A DNA stretch of 64,000 nucleotides from contig JAYZQT010000054.1 of NCBI GenBank assembly GCA_036136335.1, positions 1 to 64,000 on the forward strand. The letters run 5' to 3'. Shown in pieces: positions 60,944 through 64,000 of this stretch (positions are counted from its first letter, which is position 1; each line of letters begins with the position of its first letter). Source of the stretch: JAYZQT01 sp036136335 (GTDB taxonomy: Bacteria > Pseudomonadota > Alphaproteobacteria > MPNO01 > UBA830). Made by a program: the position numbers and the translations under genes. The notes under the pieces were generated by a model. That model searched no databases. It had not been told where the DNA came from and saw only the letters and a program-made list of their open reading frames with translations.

Positions 60944-61315
60944 TTGGCGAAGCCTAATTGGGGGTTAAAACGCACGTGCCTAAGTTGTGGCGAGCGTTTC
61001 TACGACATGAAGCGTGATCCAATCGTTTGTCCCACTTGCGAAGCAGTGCTTGATCCACTAGCACTTGTTCGTCCTCGCCGCGCTCGAGCAGCGGCTGCGG
61101 CAAGTCAAGCTAAGGCCAAAGCTAAGGCCAAGGCAGCCTCTGAAGCACAGGAGTTATCCAACCAAGCCGCCCTTATAGGCGATGATGAATTAGAGGTGGA
61201 CGCCGATAACCTCGATCTCGGGAACGATGACGAAGATCTAATTGCCGACAACGACGGGCTAGAAGTTGATGCGGAGATATCGGAAGCGTTAGAGAACGTG
61301 AAAGAAGACAAATAG
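60944..61315 (+). CDS. TIGR02300 family protein (FYDLN-type zinc-ribbon acid protein)
   Basis: A 123-residue protein known almost only from alphaproteobacteria. It has a zinc-ribbon-like N-terminus, RTCLSCGERFYDMKRDPIVCPTCEAVL (in parts near 10-36), then an Ala/Lys-rich linker (SQAKAKAKAKAASEA) and a strongly acidic C-terminal half. The function is unknown. The start is TTG 60944, giving the family start (L/M)AKPNWGLKRTC, with GGAGG five bases upstream. The ATG at 60932 that begins the longest frame is part of that GGAGG element and so is very unlikely to be the start. It is divergent from aroA and followed by tRNA-Ala. Confidence 0.92.
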   Translation: MAKPNWGLKRTCLSCGERFYDMKRDPIVCPTCEAVLDPLALVRPRRARAAAAASQAKAKAKAKAASEAQELSNQAALIGDDELEVDADNLDLGNDDEDLIADNDGLEVDAEISEALENVKEDK

Positions 61316-61372
61316 AAGAAATATGTTTGTAGCACAAAATTCATCCTGATCAATTGTAGGTGACGCATAAAC

Positions 61373-61448
<76 letters not shown>

Positions 61449-61467
61449 AACAGTCCATAAAAATGGA

Positions 61468-61500
61468 GAAAGAACCGCAGTTTTCTGCGGTTCTTTTTTG
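61468..61500 (+). terminator. rho-independent terminator after tRNA-Ala
   Basis: AGAACCGCAG-TTTT-CTGCGGTTCT forms a perfect 10-bp stem with a 4-nt loop and is followed by TTTTT. It lies 22 nt downstream of the tRNA CCA and is the clearest terminator in the window. Confidence 0.93.
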
Positions 61501-61734
61501 TTCTAATTTCATATCAGATCGCAGCTCAGACTAGCGCATTACTGCAACAAGTTTAAACATTTCCGTAAAACAGCTGATAGTAAACTTAAAAACACGATAC
61601 AAAATACGCATTAGAAAAGGGTTGTTTATCTATGTTCTTCATATGAGAACCTTGAGAGGCGCAAAACGGTTTCTGATTGAAAAAGTTTGAGTGACTTCGA
61701 AGATGGAATTGGTCACAAATCATCGGGGGTAATC

Positions 61735-62202
61735 ATGGACGCAAAAAAACTTATCTATCCACTTGTGGCAGTAGTGGCACTTCTGATCATCCATTCATAT
61801 GCTAGTAGCCCTTTAGTCCAATTGGCGGCGCAGGGGTCATATTTTGATGGTCTCATCCAAGCATTTTTAGGTGGATACGGAAATACATTGTGCGCTCTTG
61901 CGGCTTTGATTTGCTCGATTGTAGGGACGATAAGAAATTTGTTGTCAGCCGCCGGGGGGTTGGGAGCACTGCTTTCAGGGAAGTTGATTGGTTTGCTCAA
62001 CTTGTTGATCACTCTGGTTGCTATTTTCGGTAACGGCGTAGTCGGTTACTTAAAACTCATTGGAGGTAATGAAAGGTCCAGAGAAGTATACACAAGCTTG
62101 CTGGGAACTGGTTTCTTTGAAGTTGTTATATGCGTAGGTCTGATACTTGCTTTTTTCTTAAAACCAAAACGTGAAAGCATCAAAGCACCAACTGATGGGT
62201 GA
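61735..62202 (+). CDS. hypothetical membrane protein
   Basis: Not recognised. The 155-residue product appears to have four hydrophobic segments: IYPLVAVVALLIIHSYA near 7-23, YGNTLCALAALICSIVGTI near 48-66, GLLNLLITLVAIFGNGVVGYL near 86-106 (in two parts) and GFFEVVICVGLILAFFL near 125-141. A short basic tail KPKRESIKAPTDG follows, so it is probably an inner-membrane protein with a cytoplasmic C-terminus. ATG 61735 is chosen because GGGGGT lies just upstream; an in-frame GTG about 16 codons earlier adds only polar residues. It stands alone after the tRNA-Ala terminator. The codon use looks normal and there is no sign of transfer. Confidence 0.6.
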   Translation: MDAKKLIYPLVAVVALLIIHSYASSPLVQLAAQGSYFDGLIQAFLGGYGNTLCALAALICSIVGTIRNLLSAAGGLGALLSGKLIGLLNLLITLVAIFGNGVVGYLKLIGGNERSREVYTSLLGTGFFEVVICVGLILAFFLKPKRESIKAPTDG

Positions 62203-62957
62203 TCAACTCACCAGACGCTAATTCCAACCAAAAATTGCGTGCTGCATCATTCATTGATCGCGCTTGGCACCTAGTCGCAGAAAAAGAAAAATGCATGCTG
62301 ACACATCCGTATATAGTCCCGAAGTAACGAAAATATTGCATGGTGATCCATTCACAATCTGAAAACATAGTTAAACGCGAGAGCATACCCATCCACGGAA
62401 TACCGATTGTTATCCAGAAGTCTGCGGCTCTATAGTTCTGTCCAATCTTGGTTCGTCAATGAGGATCAAAGGATAAATTTTTCACCAAAAGGTCTGAATT
62501 TTCTAAGAGCCGGTGCTAGGCGCGGACGCCTTTCCACAACCTTCTTTAGAGATCCCAAAGTCCAGGGAAACCACTGATAGGTTGGGTTGTGTGTTCAAAA
62601 AAATATCAGGGATGTTCAGCGCCAACTGCGCCACAAAAGCTCACGCGGGTTCCGAAAAAACACAGGGGCGTACAGTTTCTGGAACAATTACAAAAATTAC
62701 TAAACTTTTTAAATAACGTATTTCGACAATCGTTCTTTTTAGAGCTACAAATATCTTTCGATAAAGAAGGTTAGAGTTCGCTAAATCCAGCAGTTTTTCA
62801 TGAAACTGCAAACCAAATTACCAGATCTCAACATTTTGTTGCGCTCTTTAACCATTTGCATCGTATCTAACCTGTCTCGCAAAATAATGTCTAAGCAAGG
62901 CGAGTTGTTTTTTTTAAGAAGGTTCGCAGTCGTTCAGGTGTTGCAAGGAGGTGAACT
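62203..62957. other. 755-nt region without a convincing gene
   Basis: AT-rich sequence with frequent stops in all frames. Short frames (for example 62513-62716) have no ribosome binding site and no recognised similarity. A 7-bp hairpin GCAGTTT/AAACTGC lies at 62790-62809 without a T tract. The last 40 nt presumably hold the promoter of the flavin oxidoreductase. No tRNA, IS end or repeat array was recognised. Confidence 0.5.
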
Positions 62958-64000
62958 ATGCACCCCGTAGAATTACATTGTTGGCACTTCATGTCCTATC
63001 CGTATCTCCCTGATAACTTCGACGAAAAATACGATACCGGCTGGGTCACCGTGCCGAACAGCCTGTGGGATAGAGAAAAAACAGACGGCCTCTATCAGGA
63101 ATATATTGACCAGCTTGTGTACGGAGAGGAACTCGGATTTGATGGGTTAGTTTTAAACGAACATCACCAGAATATCTATGGCCTGATGCCGTCGCCCAAC
63201 ATCATCGCAGCCGCGCTAACTCAGCGCACCTCGAAAGCGAAGATTGTCGTGCTGGGTAATTTACTGCCCCTCCATTTAAATCCGCTACGTGTTGCCGAAG
63301 AATATGCAATGATTGATTCCATCACCAGTGGGCGGCTGGTTGCCGGATTTGCTGTAGGTGGCGGACCCGAAGCATACAATTACCAGGTTTCCTCTCCCAA
63401 GGCGCGACGACAGTTCTGGGAATCCATTGACCTGATTGTTCGGACGTGGACAGATGAAGGTCCATTCGAACACGAGGGCAGCTTTTATCCATTGCGCTAT
63501 GTAAATATCTGGCCAAAACCTCGTCAGACGCCGCACCCGCCTGTATGGATACCCGGGGCACTTTCCATCGAAACAATGCAGGAGGTTGCGGGGCGGGGCT
63601 TTGATTATTTTCTATCTTCTCGAACACATGGTGCAGCAACCCGACGTGCGCGCGAGGGTTTTGCAAAGATTTTAACGGAGCACGGGGACAACTATCATCC
63701 CTTCCGGTTCGGCGTGTTGATCTCAGTGTACGTTGGCGAGACTGATGAACAAGCCAAAGAAGAATCCCAAGAAGGAATTTGGTATTTTTTAAGAAACTGC
63801 TTGAAAGGCCACCTCAGGCGCACCGGCCGCACGCTAACATTTGGTGCCGGCGTACCGTCACAGTCAATTCGATCATGGGAGGGTTATCTAAAAAACTCAG
63901 ACCCAGGGGCAGCAATGCTGGGCGATGCAGTTGATTGGGAAGATCTTGATGCGAAAGCGTCAATCATTGTGGGCAGTCCGTCTACCGTGCGGGCCAAACT
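62958..64000 (+). CDS. LLM class flavin-dependent oxidoreductase (3' end outside window)
   Basis: A luciferase-like monooxygenase, 347 codons visible before the edge. The ATG follows AAGGAGGTG at 62945-62953. Motifs include ELGFDGLVLNEHHQNIYG near 53-70, VLGNLLPLHLNPLRVAEEYAMID near 98-120 (in two parts), SGRLVAGFAVGGGPEAYN near 124-141 and VWIPGALS near 195-202. These are the family's barrel strands that hold FMN or F420. Homologues oxidise diverse substrates, so no substrate can be assigned. It follows the long gene-poor region and no partner reductase lies within the window. Confidence 0.9.
   Translation, partial: MHPVELHCWHFMSYPYLPDNFDEKYDTGWVTVPNSLWDREKTDGLYQEYIDQLVYGEELGFDGLVLNEHHQNIYGLMPSPNIIAAALTQRTSKAKIVVLGNLLPLHLNPLRVAEEYAMIDSITSGRLVAGFAVGGGPEAYNYQVSSPKARRQFWESIDLIVRTWTDEGPFEHEGSFYPLRYVNIWPKPRQTPHPPVWIPGALSIETMQEVAGRGFDYFLSSRTHGAATRRAREGFAKILTEHGDNYHPFRFGVLISVYVGETDEQAKEESQEGIWYFLRNCLKGHLRRTGRTLTFGAGVPSQSIRSWEGYLKNSDPGAAMLGDAVDWEDLDAKASIIVGSPSTVRAK

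Overview
The window is a piece of an alphaproteobacterial chromosome of middling GC, probably from the Rhodospirillales or a related marine lineage. This is inferred from the block pyrF-trpF-trpB-trpA-accD-folC with lapA and ihfB upstream, the rpsA-cmk-aroA block followed by a TIGR02300 gene and tRNA-Ala, the SUV3-like helicase/S4/FdxA/CarD neighbourhood, and a tRNA-Arg(CCU) gene interrupted by a group I intron. No phage, transposase or CRISPR array was seen. Genes run off both ends: an MBL-fold hydrolase on the left and a luciferase-like oxidoreductase on the right.

1-2026 (minus strand): a lactonase-like metallo-beta-lactamase fold protein, a zinc-less quinone oxidoreductase and a 63-residue orphan in one tight run. 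2077-25801: an almost complete adenosylcobalamin pathway. One minus-strand unit, cobW-cobN-cobO-cobQ, sits behind a classical cobalamin riboswitch (20503-20654). A second, cbiX-cobH-cobL-cobI-cbiG/cobJ-cobM, carries the ring methylations. Shorter units are cobA-cobB, cbiD-cobK, cobD, cbtB-cbtA (cobalt uptake), cobT, cobS and cobP-cobC-phosphatase. The set is a hybrid. It has the early-insertion (anaerobic) markers CbiX, CbiD and CbiG, but also CobN of the late-insertion (aerobic) chelatase, and no CobG/CobZ or CobF was found.

26018-33641: an alpha/beta hydrolase, then a catabolic cluster. An acyl-CoA synthetase is divergent from a tightly packed run of enoyl-CoA hydratase, HLD-II haloalkane dehalogenase, SDR, acyl-CoA dehydrogenase, APH-like kinase and DUF6285 protein. 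The last four, with the synthetase, match the protein-family set of the levulinate/4-hydroxyacid (lva) pathway of Pseudomonas putida. The dehalogenase and hydratase are additions. 33833-37762: a TroABCD-type metal ABC importer whose first permease carries an extra cytoplasmic domain. A class III CoA-transferase and a Nu-class GST follow.

39704-49788: the intron-bearing tRNA-Arg, a PagL-like lipid A deacylase, proline iminopeptidase, CarD, ferredoxin FdxA, a TerB-domain protein, a DUF938 methyltransferase, an S4 RNA-binding protein, an SUV3-like helicase and HtpG. 49799-61448: core biosynthesis (folC, accD, trpA, trpB, trpF, pyrF), lapA, ihfB, rpsA, cmk, aroA, the TIGR02300 protein and tRNA-Ala(GGC) with a clear terminator. 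61449-64000: a small membrane protein, about 750 nt without a convincing gene, and the start of an LLM-class flavin oxidoreductase.

Many start codons were moved from the longest open frame to a start with a Shine-Dalgarno sequence or family-typical N-terminus. The largest corrections are cobW (the long frame reads into the riboswitch), cbiX (the long frame runs into cobD) and the enoyl-CoA hydratase.
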